DNA from: Micromonospora vinacea
Lineage (GTDB): Bacteria > Actinomycetota > Actinomycetes > Mycobacteriales > Micromonosporaceae
Direction of reading: 5' to 3'
Length of the DNA: 64,000 nucleotides
NCBI RefSeq assembly: GCF_015751785.1
Contig: NZ_JADOTY010000001.1
Coordinates: forward strand, 2,046,001-2,110,000
Shown here: positions 7,852 to 16,723 of the stretch, in pieces
How positions within the stretch are numbered: the first letter of the stretch is position 1
How the letters are laid out: every line of letters starts with the position of its first letter
Made by a program: the position numbers and the translations under genes
Notes under the pieces: model-generated
The model's input: only the letters and a program-made list of their open reading frames with translations
The model's database searches: none
Told to the model about the DNA's origin: nothing

Positions 7852-9336
7852 TCAGGTCCAGGCGAGCAGGGCCGCCTCCGGATCGGTGAGGAAGTCGCCG
7901 ATGTCCCGCAGGAACTTCGAGCCCAGCTCACCGTCGATGATCCGGTGATCGAAGCTCAGCCCCAGCGTGGTGACCTGGCGAACCTTGACCTTGCCCTTGT
8001 GCACCCAGGGCATTTCCCGCACCGCGCCGAAGGCCAGGATCGCGGACTCACCCGGCGGCAGGATCGGTGTGCCGGTGTCCACCCCGAACACCCCGACGTT
8101 GGTGATGGTCAGGGTGCCGCCGGACATCGCCGCCGGCGACGTGCGACCGGACTTCGCCGTCTGTACCAGGTCGGTCAGGGCGTCCGCCAACTCCCGCAGC
8201 GAGAGCCGGCCTGCGTCCTTGACGTTCGGCACGATCAGACCGCGCTCGGTGGCTGCCGCGATGCCGAGGTTGACGTACTCCTTGACCACGATCTCGTCGC
8301 CCGCCCAGGTCGAGTTGACCATCGGGTGCCGTTGCACCGCCAGCAGCACCGCCTTCGCCACCAGCAGCAGCGGCGAGACCCGTACGTCCCTCCACTCCCG
8401 CCGGCCACGCAGCCGGTCCAGGGCCTTCATCGCCCGGGTCACGTCGACGGTCAGGAACTCCGTCACGTGCGGGGCGGTGAACGCCGAGCGGGACATGTTC
8501 TCGGCGGTGAGCTTGCGGACCCCCTTGACCGGGATGCGCTGCTCCCGGTCGGCGCCGAAGCTGGGCGCGGTCGTCGCCGCGATCGGCTCGGCAACCACAG
8601 TGCTCGCGCCGTTCGCCGCCTGCTGCACGTCCTCCCGGGTGATCGAGCCGAGCGGCCCCGACCCGGTCAGCGTGCCGAGGTCGACCCCGAGATCCTTGGC
8701 GAGCTTGCGCACCGGAGGCTTGGCCAGCACCAGCCCGCCGCTCGCCCCGCCGCGTCGATCATGGACTTGTGGTGCCGGAATCATGGCGGTTGGGACTGGT
8801 TCGTCACCCACCACAACTCCATGATCGACCCCAGCGGGGGTAACGGGAGCTGACACGGCCTGCGCGGGGACTGCGCCCTTGCGGGGGCGGCGCTTCGCGG
8901 CGGTCGTCCGCGGGCCGTAGCCGACCAGCACCGCGGTGCGCCCACCCGGGGCCGCACCGCCGATCAGGCCGGGCTCGATCATCCCCTCGGCCGGTGCCAC
9001 CTCCACCGCCGCCAGCGAGGCCGCCGACGGGGTGGGCAGGTCACCGCTGGGCGTGGCAGTGGTCGACGGCGCCTCCAACGGGCCGGCACCCGGGTCGGTG
9101 TCGATCGCGATGATCGGCGTACCGACCTCGACAGTGGTGCCCTCCGGGTGGTGGATCGCCTGCACCTGCCCGGCCCACTTCGCCGGGATCTCCACTGCCG
9201 CCTTGGCCGTCTCCACCTCGACGATCGGCTGGTTCAGCTCGATGGTGTCGCCGACCTTGACCAGCCAGGCCAGGATCTCGCCCTCGGTCAGCCCTTCGCC
9301 CAGGTCGGGCAGGTTGAACGTCTTGATCCGGGACAT
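7852..9336 (-). CDS. bkdC: Dihydrolipoamide acyltransferase (E2) of a 2-oxoacid dehydrogenase
   Basis: A 494-residue acyltransferase core of a branched-chain 2-oxoacid or pyruvate dehydrogenase complex. An N-terminal lipoyl domain (residues 1-80) carries the lipoyl lysine K45 in VETAKAAVEI. A long linker follows, then a peripheral-subunit-binding domain (VRKLAKDLGVDLGTLTGSGP) and the catalytic domain with the DHRIIDG motif (His464, Asp468). The start is MSRIKTFNLPDLGEG, five bases after the E1 beta stop, so it is the third gene of the operon. Residues about 170-194 of the linker are encoded by a palindromic repeat element. The choice between bkd and pdh cannot be made from sequence alone; no lpd gene is nearby. 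Confidence 0.9.
   Translation of the reverse strand: MSRIKTFNLPDLGEGLTEGEILAWLVKVGDTIELNQPIVEVETAKAAVEIPAKWAGQVQAIHHPEGTTVEVGTPIIAIDTDPGAGPLEAPSTTATPSGDLPTPSAASLAAVEVAPAEGMIEPGLIGGAAPGGRTAVLVGYGPRTTAAKRRPRKGAVPAQAVSAPVTPAGVDHGVVVGDEPVPTAMIPAPQVHDRRGGASGGLVLAKPPVRKLAKDLGVDLGTLTGSGPLGSITREDVQQAANGASTVVAEPIAATTAPSFGADREQRIPVKGVRKLTAENMSRSAFTAPHVTEFLTVDVTRAMKALDRLRGRREWRDVRVSPLLLVAKAVLLAVQRHPMVNSTWAGDEIVVKEYVNLGIAAATERGLIVPNVKDAGRLSLRELADALTDLVQTAKSGRTSPAAMSGGTLTITNVGVFGVDTGTPILPPGESAILAFGAVREMPWVHKGKVKVRQVTTLGLSFDHRIIDGELGSKFLRDIGDFLTDPEAALLAWT
8754..8829. repeat. 76-bp palindromic element embedded in frame in the E2 linker
   Basis: Inverted arms of 21 bp (8754-8774 and 8809-8829) matching at 20 positions and starting GTCGATCATGGA. 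Other members of this GATC-arm family lie between genes at 57519 and 58579. Here it is translated into part of the flexible linker of E2 without breaking the frame. Confidence 0.8.
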
Positions 9337-9341
9337 GTCGC

Positions 9342-10331
9342 TCACCAGCCGAAGGTGCGGTCGACGGCGTCGAGCACCCGGTCGAGGTCGGGCAGGTACT
9401 CCTCCTCCACCCGGGAGGCCGGGTAGGGGGTGTCGAAGCCGGTCACCCGCAGCACGGGCGACTCCAGGGAGTAGAAGCACTCCTCGGTGATCCGGGCGGC
9501 CAACTCGGCGCCGAGGCCGATGTTGGACGGCGCCTCGTGCACGACGACCACGCGGCCGGTGCGCTTCACCGACTCGTACGCCGCGGTCAGGTCCAGCGGC
9601 GAGAGCGAGCGCAGGTCGATGACCTCCAGCTCCCGGCCGTCCTCGGCGGCGGCGGTCGCCGCCTCGAGGCAGGTCCGCACCATCGGGCCGTAGGCCAGCA
9701 CGGTGACGTCGGTGCCGGGCCGCACGACCCGGGCCGAGTGCAGGGGGTACGCGTCGGACAGCGGCGCGTCCAGGTCGACCTGGCCCTTCTCCCAGTAGCG
9801 CCGCTTGGGCTCCAGGAAGACGATCGGGTCGTCCGAGTAGATGGCCTGCTGGATCATCACGTACGCGTCCTGCGGGTTGGCGCAGGTCACCACCTTCAGG
9901 CCGGCGGTGTGCGCGAAGTACGCCTCCGGCGACTCGGAGTGGTGCTCGACCGCGCCGATGCCGCCGCCGAACGGGATCCGGATCACCATGGGGATGCTCA
10001 GCTTGCCGCCCGAGCGGTAGTGCATCTTCGCCACCTGCGACACGATCTGGTCGTACGCGGGGTAGACGAAGCCGTCGAACTGGATCTCGCAGACCGGTCG
10101 GTAGCCGCGGATGGCCAGACCGACAGCGGTGCCGATGATGCCGGACTCGGCCAACGGGGTGTCGATCACCCGCTGGTCGCCGAAGTCCTTCTGGAGACCG
10201 TCGGTGATCCGGAAGACGCCGCCGAGCTTGCCGACGTCCTCGCCCATGATGATGACCTTGGGGTCGTTCTCCAGGGCGCGGCGCAGACCGGTGTTGAGGG
10301 CCTTGCCGATGGTGAGCGTCTCCGTGGCCAT
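9342..10331 (-). CDS. bkdB: 2-oxoacid dehydrogenase E1 component, beta subunit
   Basis: A 329-residue transketolase-like beta subunit of the thiamine-diphosphate E1 enzyme. It begins MATETLTIGKALN and carries the conserved MGEDVGKLGGVFR, PLAESGIIGTAVGLA and HHSESPEAYFAHTAGLKVV segments and the C-terminal transketolase domain (VVVVHEAPSNIGLGAE). Its ATG shares one base with the stop of the alpha subunit, and E2 starts five bases after its own stop, so alpha, beta and E2 form one translationally coupled operon. The complex decarboxylates branched-chain 2-oxoacids or pyruvate to acyl-CoA. Confidence 0.93.
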   Translation of the reverse strand: MATETLTIGKALNTGLRRALENDPKVIIMGEDVGKLGGVFRITDGLQKDFGDQRVIDTPLAESGIIGTAVGLAIRGYRPVCEIQFDGFVYPAYDQIVSQVAKMHYRSGGKLSIPMVIRIPFGGGIGAVEHHSESPEAYFAHTAGLKVVTCANPQDAYVMIQQAIYSDDPIVFLEPKRRYWEKGQVDLDAPLSDAYPLHSARVVRPGTDVTVLAYGPMVRTCLEAATAAAEDGRELEVIDLRSLSPLDLTAAYESVKRTGRVVVVHEAPSNIGLGAELAARITEECFYSLESPVLRVTGFDTPYPASRVEEEYLPDLDRVLDAVDRTFGW

Positions 10332-11506
10332 CAGTGGGCGCTCCCCTCGAACGACTCCATGTAGCGGCTGAACTTCGCGCGCTGCTCGTCGAGCAGCGGA
10401 GACCCGTTGGGGTAGACGTTGTCGAACATCGTCACCGGCTCCGGGTTCGGCATCTCGAGCACCCGCTCGCGCAGGTGCACCGACTCACGGCGGGCCTGCT
10501 CGTCGACCTCGGCGAAGAAGCCCGCGTCGGCGATCTGCTGCTTCTCCAGGAAGGCCTTGACCCGGGCGATCGGGTCCTTGGCCTGCCACGCCTCGACCTC
10601 GCTGGCGATGCGGTAGCGGGTCGGGTCGTCGGAGGTGGTGTGCGCGCCCATCCGGTAGGTGTATGCCTCGATGAGGCTCGGCCCCTGGCCGAGGCGGGCG
10701 TTGTCCAGTGCGGTGCGGGTGACGGCGTACGTCGCGAGGACGTCGTTGCCGTCCACCCGTACGCCGGGGAAGCCGAAGCCGGCGGCCCGCTGGTAGAGCG
10801 GGACCCGGGTCTGCCGCTCCAGCGGCTCGGAGATCGCGTACTGGTTGTTCTGGCAGAAGAAGACCAGCGGCGCGTTGAACACGCTGGCCCAGACGAACGC
10901 CTCGTTCACGTCGCCCTGGCTGGTGGCGCCGTCGCCGAAGTAGGCGATCGCCGCCTCGCCGTCGTCGGTGCCGGTCTTGCCGTCGATGGTGATGCCCATC
11001 GCGTAGCCGGTCGCGTGCAGGGTCTGCGCGCCGATGACGATCGTGTACATGTTGAACTTGAACTCGTTCGGGTCCCAGCCGCCCTGGTCGACACCGCGGA
11101 ACAGGCCGAGCGGCATGATCGGGTCGATGCCCCGGCAGTAGAGGACGCCGTGCTCCCGGTAGGTCGGGAAGGCCATGTCCTGGGTACGCAGCGCCCGGCC
11201 GGAGCCGACCTGGGCGGCTTCCTGGCCGAGCAGGCTGGCCCAGAGGCCAAGCTCGCCCTGGCGCTGGAGAGCGGTCGCCTCGGCGTCCAGCTTCCGGACC
11301 AGCACCAGGTCGCGGTAGAGACCGCGGTATTCCTCGTCGGTGAAGTCGACGCGGTACTCGGTGCCATCCGGCCCGGTGGCGCTGTCGATCCGCTCGCCTT
11401 CGGGGGTGAGCAGCTGCACCAGCGCGGGGTCGCCGGCCGCGCCCTTCTTGGAGCGGGGTGCGGCCCGCCTGCCGCGGGTGGTGCCCCCGGGGTCGCCCTT
11501 TGCCAT
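10331..11506 (-). CDS. bkdA: 2-oxoacid dehydrogenase E1 component, alpha subunit
   Basis: A 391-residue alpha subunit. The ThDP-binding motif appears as YFGDGATSQGDVNEAFVWAS followed by FCQNNQYAIS. The sequence SEPLERQT and the phosphorylation-loop-like RMGAHTTSDDPTRYR resemble BkdA/PdhA of actinobacteria. The chosen start gives MAKGDPGGTTRGRRA with GGGAGAG upstream; an in-frame ATG 18 codons earlier lacks support. The first 40 residues are Lys/Arg-rich and probably disordered. First gene of the operon; a perfect 11-bp inverted repeat about 130 bases upstream could be regulatory. Confidence 0.93.
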   Translation of the reverse strand: MAKGDPGGTTRGRRAAPRSKKGAAGDPALVQLLTPEGERIDSATGPDGTEYRVDFTDEEYRGLYRDLVLVRKLDAEATALQRQGELGLWASLLGQEAAQVGSGRALRTQDMAFPTYREHGVLYCRGIDPIMPLGLFRGVDQGGWDPNEFKFNMYTIVIGAQTLHATGYAMGITIDGKTGTDDGEAAIAYFGDGATSQGDVNEAFVWASVFNAPLVFFCQNNQYAISEPLERQTRVPLYQRAAGFGFPGVRVDGNDVLATYAVTRTALDNARLGQGPSLIEAYTYRMGAHTTSDDPTRYRIASEVEAWQAKDPIARVKAFLEKQQIADAGFFAEVDEQARRESVHLRERVLEMPNPEPVTMFDNVYPNGSPLLDEQRAKFSRYMESFEGSAH

Positions 11507-12030
11507 CGGTCTCTCCCTGTCGTGTCTGCGTCGGCACCGGGGGGTCACCCGGCCGCGCAACTCGTGCGCCTGCCCGGCTGCTGCCGGACCGGTTCCTGGC
11601 GGCCGCGCCTAGCCCCGGTGGGGGTTGCCGCACGGCGTGATCCGGGTTCTGGCCGAACCCGGATCGGGAGCGCCGGCGTTCAACCGCGCCTGCCGCGAGG
11701 GTGCGCGGAGGTCACGGCTGCGTTGCCGTCGTGCTCCATATTCGCAGAGCAGGTGAGCGCGCCCACAGTACGCCTGCCCCCGCACTTCGACCGCCCCTGC
11801 TTTGACGCCGTTTGTCGCCATCATGCCGGCCTGCGTTTCCCATGCGTTGCGGCACGATTCGTCACCGTTCGGTCAGCACTGCGTGTCGACACGCGGTGGA
11901 GGTTGGCTGACGCACTGTGACTACGCCAGGCTGATTCCCGCAGGATCGCGCCCATCGGGTTAATTGTCGGGTTTTTGCCCCCGGCGGCGTCCATCCCTGT
12001 CCTCCGACGGTCGACGACAAGGGGTGTGCG
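11507..12030. other. Divergent intergenic region with one inverted repeat
   Basis: 524 bases separate the E1 alpha start from the proline-rich gene. The only clear structure is a perfect 11-bp inverted repeat GATCCGGGTTC / GAACCCGGATC (11639-11649 and 11655-11665). It could be an operator for the E1-E2 operon or a hairpin in its leader. No gene or known riboswitch was recognised in the rest. Confidence 0.45.
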
Positions 12031-12900
12031 GTGTACGAGCCAGGTGACGGTCCCGGCACGCCAGCGCTTGGCCGACACCGGTCAGCAGGCGGCTATCGCC
12101 GGATGGTCGGCGTTCACCGTGCCCCCGGCACCGGTAGCCCGACCCGGGGCTACCTGCTCACCGTCGCGCTGCTGGCCGGCACCGCGTCGATGCCCATCCT
12201 CGCGGCGATCAGCGCCGGCTCGGCCACCCCGGGCAGCACCGCCCTGCCGGACAGCAGCACTCCGTTCATGCCGACCCCGTCCGTCGGGCCGGTGGTGATC
12301 CCGCTGCCGATGACCAGCCAACCGCCGCTTTCGCCGCTCGGCACACCCAGCGTCGGCCCCACCAGCGGCTGGCTGCCGGCCGCCCCGTCGCGTCCACGGG
12401 AAGGGCCCGCCGCTGCCGATCCCGGGCCCGCCCGGTGGACGACAGCCCCGCCGGAGGCACCGAAACCCACGCGGAGCACCTCGCCGCCGGTACCCCCGCC
12501 CGTCGTTCCGCCACCGTCGACCGGCCCCGACCCGACCGATCCGCCGGACCCGGACCCGACCGACCCCGACCCGACCGACTCGCCGGACCCGGACCCCACC
12601 GACCCGGACCCGACCGGCTCGGCCGATCCCGATCCGACGCCGACCCTGACGGTGGACCCGACGCCCTCACTGGACCCGACGCTGGGGCCGACACCCACGC
12701 CGACCGACGATGCGACAGCGACCGCCGTGCCGACCAGCACCCGGTCCGTGCCGGCCCCCACACCCACGCCGCCCGCTGTACCGACCCGCCGACCCAGCCC
12801 GGCGATCCCGTCGCCGTCGGCCGTCGCCTGGCCGCCCAGCGTCTGCCCGCTGCCGCTGGCCGGACCGACACACCCGGCGGTGTCACCGGCGGTACGGTGA
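12031..12900 (+). CDS. Proline/aspartate-rich exported or membrane-anchored protein
   Basis: A 289-residue protein. A basic N-terminus leads into one hydrophobic segment (GYLLTVALLAGTASMPILAA, residues about 40-59), probably an uncleaved anchor or signal sequence. The remainder is almost entirely Pro, Thr, Ser and Asp, with runs of the DPDPTDPDPTDSP type, as in cell-wall-spanning linkers. No catalytic domain is visible. The GTG start has AGGGGTG upstream. The repetitive codons also leave a long open frame on the opposite strand, but the signal-like segment and codon pattern favour this strand. It lies just ahead of a PAP2-like gene and may be co-expressed with it. Confidence 0.6.
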   Translation: MYEPGDGPGTPALGRHRSAGGYRRMVGVHRAPGTGSPTRGYLLTVALLAGTASMPILAAISAGSATPGSTALPDSSTPFMPTPSVGPVVIPLPMTSQPPLSPLGTPSVGPTSGWLPAAPSRPREGPAAADPGPARWTTAPPEAPKPTRSTSPPVPPPVVPPPSTGPDPTDPPDPDPTDPDPTDSPDPDPTDPDPTGSADPDPTPTLTVDPTPSLDPTLGPTPTPTDDATATAVPTSTRSVPAPTPTPPAVPTRRPSPAIPSPSAVAWPPSVCPLPLAGPTHPAVSPAVR

Positions 12901-12965
12901 CGATCAGGCGCGGCCCGTCCGGCGCCGGCGGTGTTCGGCGGTAGGCGCGTACCGGAGGGGGTGGC

Positions 12966-13589
12966 GTGGGCGGCGGTGCGGAACTCCGCCCGGTCACCAC
13001 CCGACCTGGTCCGGGGCTGCGGATCGCCCGGCTCGTCACCGAGGTGACCGCCCCGGCGGTGCTCGTGTCGCTGCTGATCCTCACCGTGAGCTGGCACAGC
13101 GCCCGCCGCCCCGGTCAGGGCCTCGTCTGGGGTCTGCTCGCCACTCTCTTCGTCACCGGCATTCCGTTCGCCTACATCGTCGGCGGGGTACGCCGTGGTC
13201 GGCTCACCGACCACCACGTCGGCCGTCGGGAGCAGCGCCGGGCACCGCTGCTGGTCGGCCTCGGCTCGGTCGCGGCGGGGCTCGCCCTGCTGGCCGTGTT
13301 CGGCGCGCCCCGCCCGGTGCTGGCGCTGGCGGTGGCGGGCCTCGTCGGCCTCGTCGTCGCCGTGTCGGTCAGCCACTGGTGGAAGATGTCGATCCACTCG
13401 GCGGTGGCCGCCGGCACGCTGGTCATCCTGATGCTGACCTTCGGGACGTGGCTGCTCGTCACCGCCCCGCTGCTGGCGGTGGTCGGCTGGTCCCGGGTAC
13501 GGCTGAGAGACCACACGGTGGCGCAGGTGCTGGCCGGAGGAGCGCTCGGCGCCCTGGTCGCCGCTGTGGTCTTCGGCCCGCTGCGCTAG
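12966..13589 (+). CDS. PAP2-superfamily membrane phosphatase-like protein
   Basis: A 207-residue integral membrane protein with about six helices. The C-terminal half carries a PAP2-type histidine pair: SIHSAVAAG (normally SGHxA) and SRVRLRDHTVAQVLAG, matching the SRxxxxxHxxxD/QVxxG motif, although the usual Asp is Gln. The first motif KxxxxxxRP is not obvious, so the protein may be a divergent or inactive lipid/prenyl diphosphate phosphatase. The GTG start gives MGGGAELRPV. The gene ends GPLR and stop, and its last codons are tandemly repeated downstream. Confidence 0.75.
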   Translation: MGGGAELRPVTTRPGPGLRIARLVTEVTAPAVLVSLLILTVSWHSARRPGQGLVWGLLATLFVTGIPFAYIVGGVRRGRLTDHHVGRREQRRAPLLVGLGSVAAGLALLAVFGAPRPVLALAVAGLVGLVVAVSVSHWWKMSIHSAVAAGTLVILMLTFGTWLLVTAPLLAVVGWSRVRLRDHTVAQVLAGGALGALVAAVVFGPLR

Positions 13590-13688
13590 CCGGCTCAGGC
13601 CCGCTGCGCTAGCCGGCTCAGGCCGCTGCGCTGGCTGGCTCAGGCCCGCTGCGCTAGCCGGCTCAGGCCGCTGCGCTGGCTGGCCCGA
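13575..13688 (+). repeat. Five tandem copies of the PAP2-like gene's 3' end
   Basis: A 22-23-bp unit containing GGCCCGCTGCGCTAG (the GPLR codons and stop) recurs five times: 13575-13597, 13598-13620, 13621-13642, 13643-13665 and 13666-13688. Units 3 and 5 are a 22-bp variant that lacks one C and has CTGG in place of CTAG. Confidence 0.9.
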
Positions 13689-13713
13689 GGCGGGCGGCGC
13701 GTTGAGCCGTGTC

Positions 13714-13750
13714 CCGAGGGTGGGCGCGGCGCGAGCCCGCCCACCCTCGG
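13714..13750 (-). terminator. Terminator of the minus-strand gene ending at 13757
   Basis: Perfect 13-bp stem CCGAGGGTGGGCG / CGCCCACCCTCGG (13714-13726 and 13738-13750) with an 11-base loop, seven bases past the stop codon. It may also serve the convergent PAP2-like gene. Confidence 0.8.
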
Positions 13751-13756
13751 ACGCGG

Positions 13757-14980
13757 TCAGGCGCCGTCGTCGGCGAGGCGGTGCCGGTTCGCCTCGATCC
13801 ACGCGTCCAGTGCGGCCGGGTCGTCCGGGTCCACCCCGTCGGCCATCAGCTGCGCCACCGCGGCGGTGGCCGCGCTGCGCCGCTCACCGGTCGAGTAGAG
13901 GCGGGCGAACTCCGGCACCATCTCCTCGATCGCCTCGTCGGTGCGGGTCGTCGCCGCCTCAGGCAGCCCGCGCTGGCGTGACGCGTACCGCGCCCAGGCC
14001 CGCAGCACCCGGGGCAGCATCGCCGCGTCGTCCATGTCCAGCACGGCCCGGCGGTGCACCCAGTCGAGCAGGAAGAGCCCGGACACTGCAGGGCTCCAGC
14101 GCATCGGATCGGCGTCCGGGAAGCTCGCCGAGTGGTCCAGCAGCAGGCTCAGGCAGAAGTGCAGGGATGCCAACTCGGGGCCGTCGACGGCGTCCAGCCC
14201 GAAGCGGACGGCCTCCGGCGCGGCGAGGAACCGGCGGACCAGGTCGGTGCGCTCGGCCGCGGAGAGCGGCTCGACCTCCGCCGGACCGGTCGGGTCGGCC
14301 GCGGTGGGCAGCATCGCGAGCCGGGCACCGACCAACGCCCGGTCGGTGGCGAGTGACCCCTCGCCGGGCAACTCGCCCAGGTCGTCGGTGACGGCCAGGT
14401 GGCGAGCCACCTCACCCCGGAGTCGGGCCGGATCTTCGGTCCGGAACCAGGTCAGCTCGTCGTCGGCGCACATCTGCCGGACCTGGTCCAGGATCCGTTC
14501 GGCCGGCCCGCCGACGAAGATGTCCTTGGTGATCCCGATGTTGTGGTCCACCAGGGCCACCAGCGCGTGCTCCGAGCCGCCGGATTCGTCGTCGTAGGCG
14601 AAGGTCGCGAGGTATGAGGTCTGGTCGCCGTACACGTCGCCGTACGCCCAGGTGCCGGTGAGGTGCACCCGGCCGAGCTGGGCCGTCCAGGTGGGCGCCT
14701 GGCTGCCCGGACGTACCCGCTCGGTGCCCTCGGCGGTCGGGACGAGCGTGGCGAAGACCTGCCGGATGGTGGTCGCCGCCGCTACCCTGCGGCGGGTGGT
14801 GGCGGCGAGGAAGCCGGTGACGAATTCCCGTACGGCGGCGTCGCGGTCGGTCTCCGCGATCGCGTAGACACTGCCCAGCAGGGCGCTGCCGAGCATCTCG
14901 GCGTCGAGGGCGGACTCCAGCTTGGTCACGTCGCGTGCGGCGTGCAGCACCGCGTCGTAGGGGGTCTGAGGCGTGGCCAT
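13757..14980 (-). CDS. Uncharacterised cytoplasmic protein, 407 residues
   Basis: A soluble, acidic protein with no signal peptide, membrane helix or motif that I recognise. It begins MATPQTPYDAVLHAARDV and alternates helical segments (LDQVRQMCADDELTW) with an apparent beta region (VHLTGTWAYGDVYGDQTSYL). The composition and codon pattern are those of a genuine actinobacterial gene. It ends at a strong terminator and is 57 bases from the GTPase gene on the same strand, so it could be the last gene of that operon, but no functional link is visible. Confidence 0.75.
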   Translation of the reverse strand: MATPQTPYDAVLHAARDVTKLESALDAEMLGSALLGSVYAIAETDRDAAVREFVTGFLAATTRRRVAAATTIRQVFATLVPTAEGTERVRPGSQAPTWTAQLGRVHLTGTWAYGDVYGDQTSYLATFAYDDESGGSEHALVALVDHNIGITKDIFVGGPAERILDQVRQMCADDELTWFRTEDPARLRGEVARHLAVTDDLGELPGEGSLATDRALVGARLAMLPTAADPTGPAEVEPLSAAERTDLVRRFLAAPEAVRFGLDAVDGPELASLHFCLSLLLDHSASFPDADPMRWSPAVSGLFLLDWVHRRAVLDMDDAAMLPRVLRAWARYASRQRGLPEAATTRTDEAIEEMVPEFARLYSTGERRSAATAAVAQLMADGVDPDDPAALDAWIEANRHRLADDGA

Positions 14981-15037
14981 GCTCCGACCCTACGCCGCCC
15001 GAGGCGTACGCAGAGCGGTAGCGAGCCGTGCGGAGCG

Positions 15038-16723
15038 TCAGCGGCGTGCGGCGTCCCGCAGCGCATCTCGTGCCTGCGCGTACGAGCCGAGCACGATCCG
15101 TACCGGTGTCAGCACGTACTCGTCGCCCACCTGGGCGACCCGCGCCGTCAGCCGCTGGTCGGCGCGGGCCCGGGCTCGCCGGGCGGCCCAGCGCACCACC
15201 GGGCGGGTCAGCGCCGCCACCAGCAGGCCGGCCAGCAGGCCGCCGAGCAGCAGCACTGTCGGCAGCGGCACCTGGCCGACCATCGGGTTGTCCAGCGCGG
15301 GCAGGCCGAGCGCCCGCAGCGCGTAGCCGAGCACCAGCCAGCCCAGCCCGACCACTGCGGCGAGGGTGACCAACCACTGCACACCGCCGACGAGCCGCCA
15401 CCACACCGGTCGGCGGTCGAGGCCGAGGTCGGTGCCGGCGATCGTGCGGTCCAGGGCGTCCGGCAGGTCGCCGAGGCGGGACCGGGCGGCGGAGGTCACC
15501 GCGCCGGGCCAGGCGGCGGGCAGGTCGGCGGCGGCCCGGTCGGCCACCGCGCGGATGGCGAGGCCGAGCGCCGAGCGCTGGGCGGCCGTCGGGTCCGGTA
15601 CCGAGGTGGCCGCGACCAGACTCTCCGCCGGGTCGGCCTGGTCGCCGGCCGGGCCGGGCAGGTGCAGCCGACGCAGCGGGTCGGGTCGCAACCGCCGCCA
15701 GCCCCGGACCACGGGCCAGCCGGTGGCCGCGCCGGCCCGGTGCCGGTACGCCCGCTCGACGGCCTCGGTCACCGCGGGCACCCCGGCCGCCCCGGCCAAC
15801 GCCCGGTTCAGCCCGTTGATGGCGGCGTCGTCAGGCCCACCCGCCGGCCGGGCCGAGCCGACCAGTTCGTCCAGGCCGGCGACGACAGTGTCGACGTCAC
15901 CCGCGAGTCGACGCAATGCGGCCTGCCGCTCGGCGACAGTGCGCTCCAGGGCGTCGCGCAGCCCGACCATCCCGGCTGGATCGAGGGCGGTGGTGGCCAG
16001 CAGGGGCACACCGGTCAGCCCGTCCGTGTCGAGCAGCCGACGCAGGTCGTCGAGGACCCGGGGCACCTCGGCCGGGGGCAGCCGGTCGGCCTGGTTGAGC
16101 ACGACCAGTGTGACGTCGCGGTGCCTGTGGAACTCGCGCAGGTAGCTGTCGTGGATGACCCGGTCGGCGTACTTCTGCGGGTCGACCACCCAGACCACCT
16201 GGTCGACCAGGCCGAGGAGTCGGTCCACCTCGAGCCGGTGGGATCGCTGCACCGAGTCGAAGTCGGGCAGATCGAGCAGGATCAGCCCGTGCAGGGCGGT
16301 CTCGTCGTCCGCGTCCAGGGCGCTCTCCCGGACGAAACGGTGTCGGGGCAGTACGCCGATCCAGTCGAGCAGATGGTTGGCGCCCTCCAACGGCCCCCAC
16401 ACGCAGGCGTGGGTGACGCCGGTGGTCGGTCGGCGGACCCCGACCGGCGACAGTTCCAGTTGGGCCAGCGCGTTGAAGAGGCTGGACTTGCCGCTGCCGG
16501 TGGCACCGGCCAGGGCGACCACCGTGTGGTCCCGGGACAGCGCGAGCCGGGTGCCGGCCCGCTCGACAAGGGTGTGCGCGGGCACCAGGTCGGAGTCCGG
16601 CAGTAGACCGTCCACGGCGGTCAGGAACCGGCGGACCGCGTCCAGTCGGGCGATCAGCGCGTCGGCGTCGACCCGCTGGTCCCCACGGAACGCCTCGCGG
16701 ACCCGGCCGGCGATGTTGCTCAC
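15038..16723 (-). CDS. Dynamin-like / YfjP-type membrane GTPase (second of pair)
   Basis: A 561-residue GTPase. The P-loop GATGSGKSSLFNAL lies near residue 70; LLDLPDFDSV is the G3 element and VLNQADRL the G4-like element. Two C-terminal membrane helices follow (WLVTLAAVVGLGWLVLGYAL and VPLPTVLLLGGLLAGLLVAA), then a basic tail. The GTG start lies in a GTGA overlap with the stop of the upstream GTPase, so the two are translationally coupled. Pairs like this resemble the DynA/DynB proteins that stabilise FtsZ rings in Streptomyces sporulation septa. That assignment is inferred from paired arrangement and architecture, not from sequence comparison. Earlier annotation could extend the frame upstream, but that region is the coding sequence of the partner. 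Confidence 0.82.
   Translation of the reverse strand: MSNIAGRVREAFRGDQRVDADALIARLDAVRRFLTAVDGLLPDSDLVPAHTLVERAGTRLALSRDHTVVALAGATGSGKSSLFNALAQLELSPVGVRRPTTGVTHACVWGPLEGANHLLDWIGVLPRHRFVRESALDADDETALHGLILLDLPDFDSVQRSHRLEVDRLLGLVDQVVWVVDPQKYADRVIHDSYLREFHRHRDVTLVVLNQADRLPPAEVPRVLDDLRRLLDTDGLTGVPLLATTALDPAGMVGLRDALERTVAERQAALRRLAGDVDTVVAGLDELVGSARPAGGPDDAAINGLNRALAGAAGVPAVTEAVERAYRHRAGAATGWPVVRGWRRLRPDPLRRLHLPGPAGDQADPAESLVAATSVPDPTAAQRSALGLAIRAVADRAAADLPAAWPGAVTSAARSRLGDLPDALDRTIAGTDLGLDRRPVWWRLVGGVQWLVTLAAVVGLGWLVLGYALRALGLPALDNPMVGQVPLPTVLLLGGLLAGLLVAALTRPVVRWAARRARARADQRLTARVAQVGDEYVLTPVRIVLGSYAQARDALRDAARR

Noticed and set aside
11820..12030. Riboswitch upstream of the proline-rich gene
   Set aside because: The region is AT-richer than its surroundings, but no conserved core of a known riboswitch class could be recognised.
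12150..13802. A 550-codon open frame on the minus strand across the proline-rich and PAP2-like genes
   Set aside because: It is the antisense shadow of two genes with better start sites, a membrane-segment pattern and a PAP2 motif; its own translation is low-complexity Arg/Gly sequence without family features.
14663..16606. A 647-codon plus-strand open frame opposite the hypothetical and GTPase genes
   Set aside because: Translation is Gly/Arg/Gln-rich without motifs, while the opposite strand carries the P-loop GTPase.
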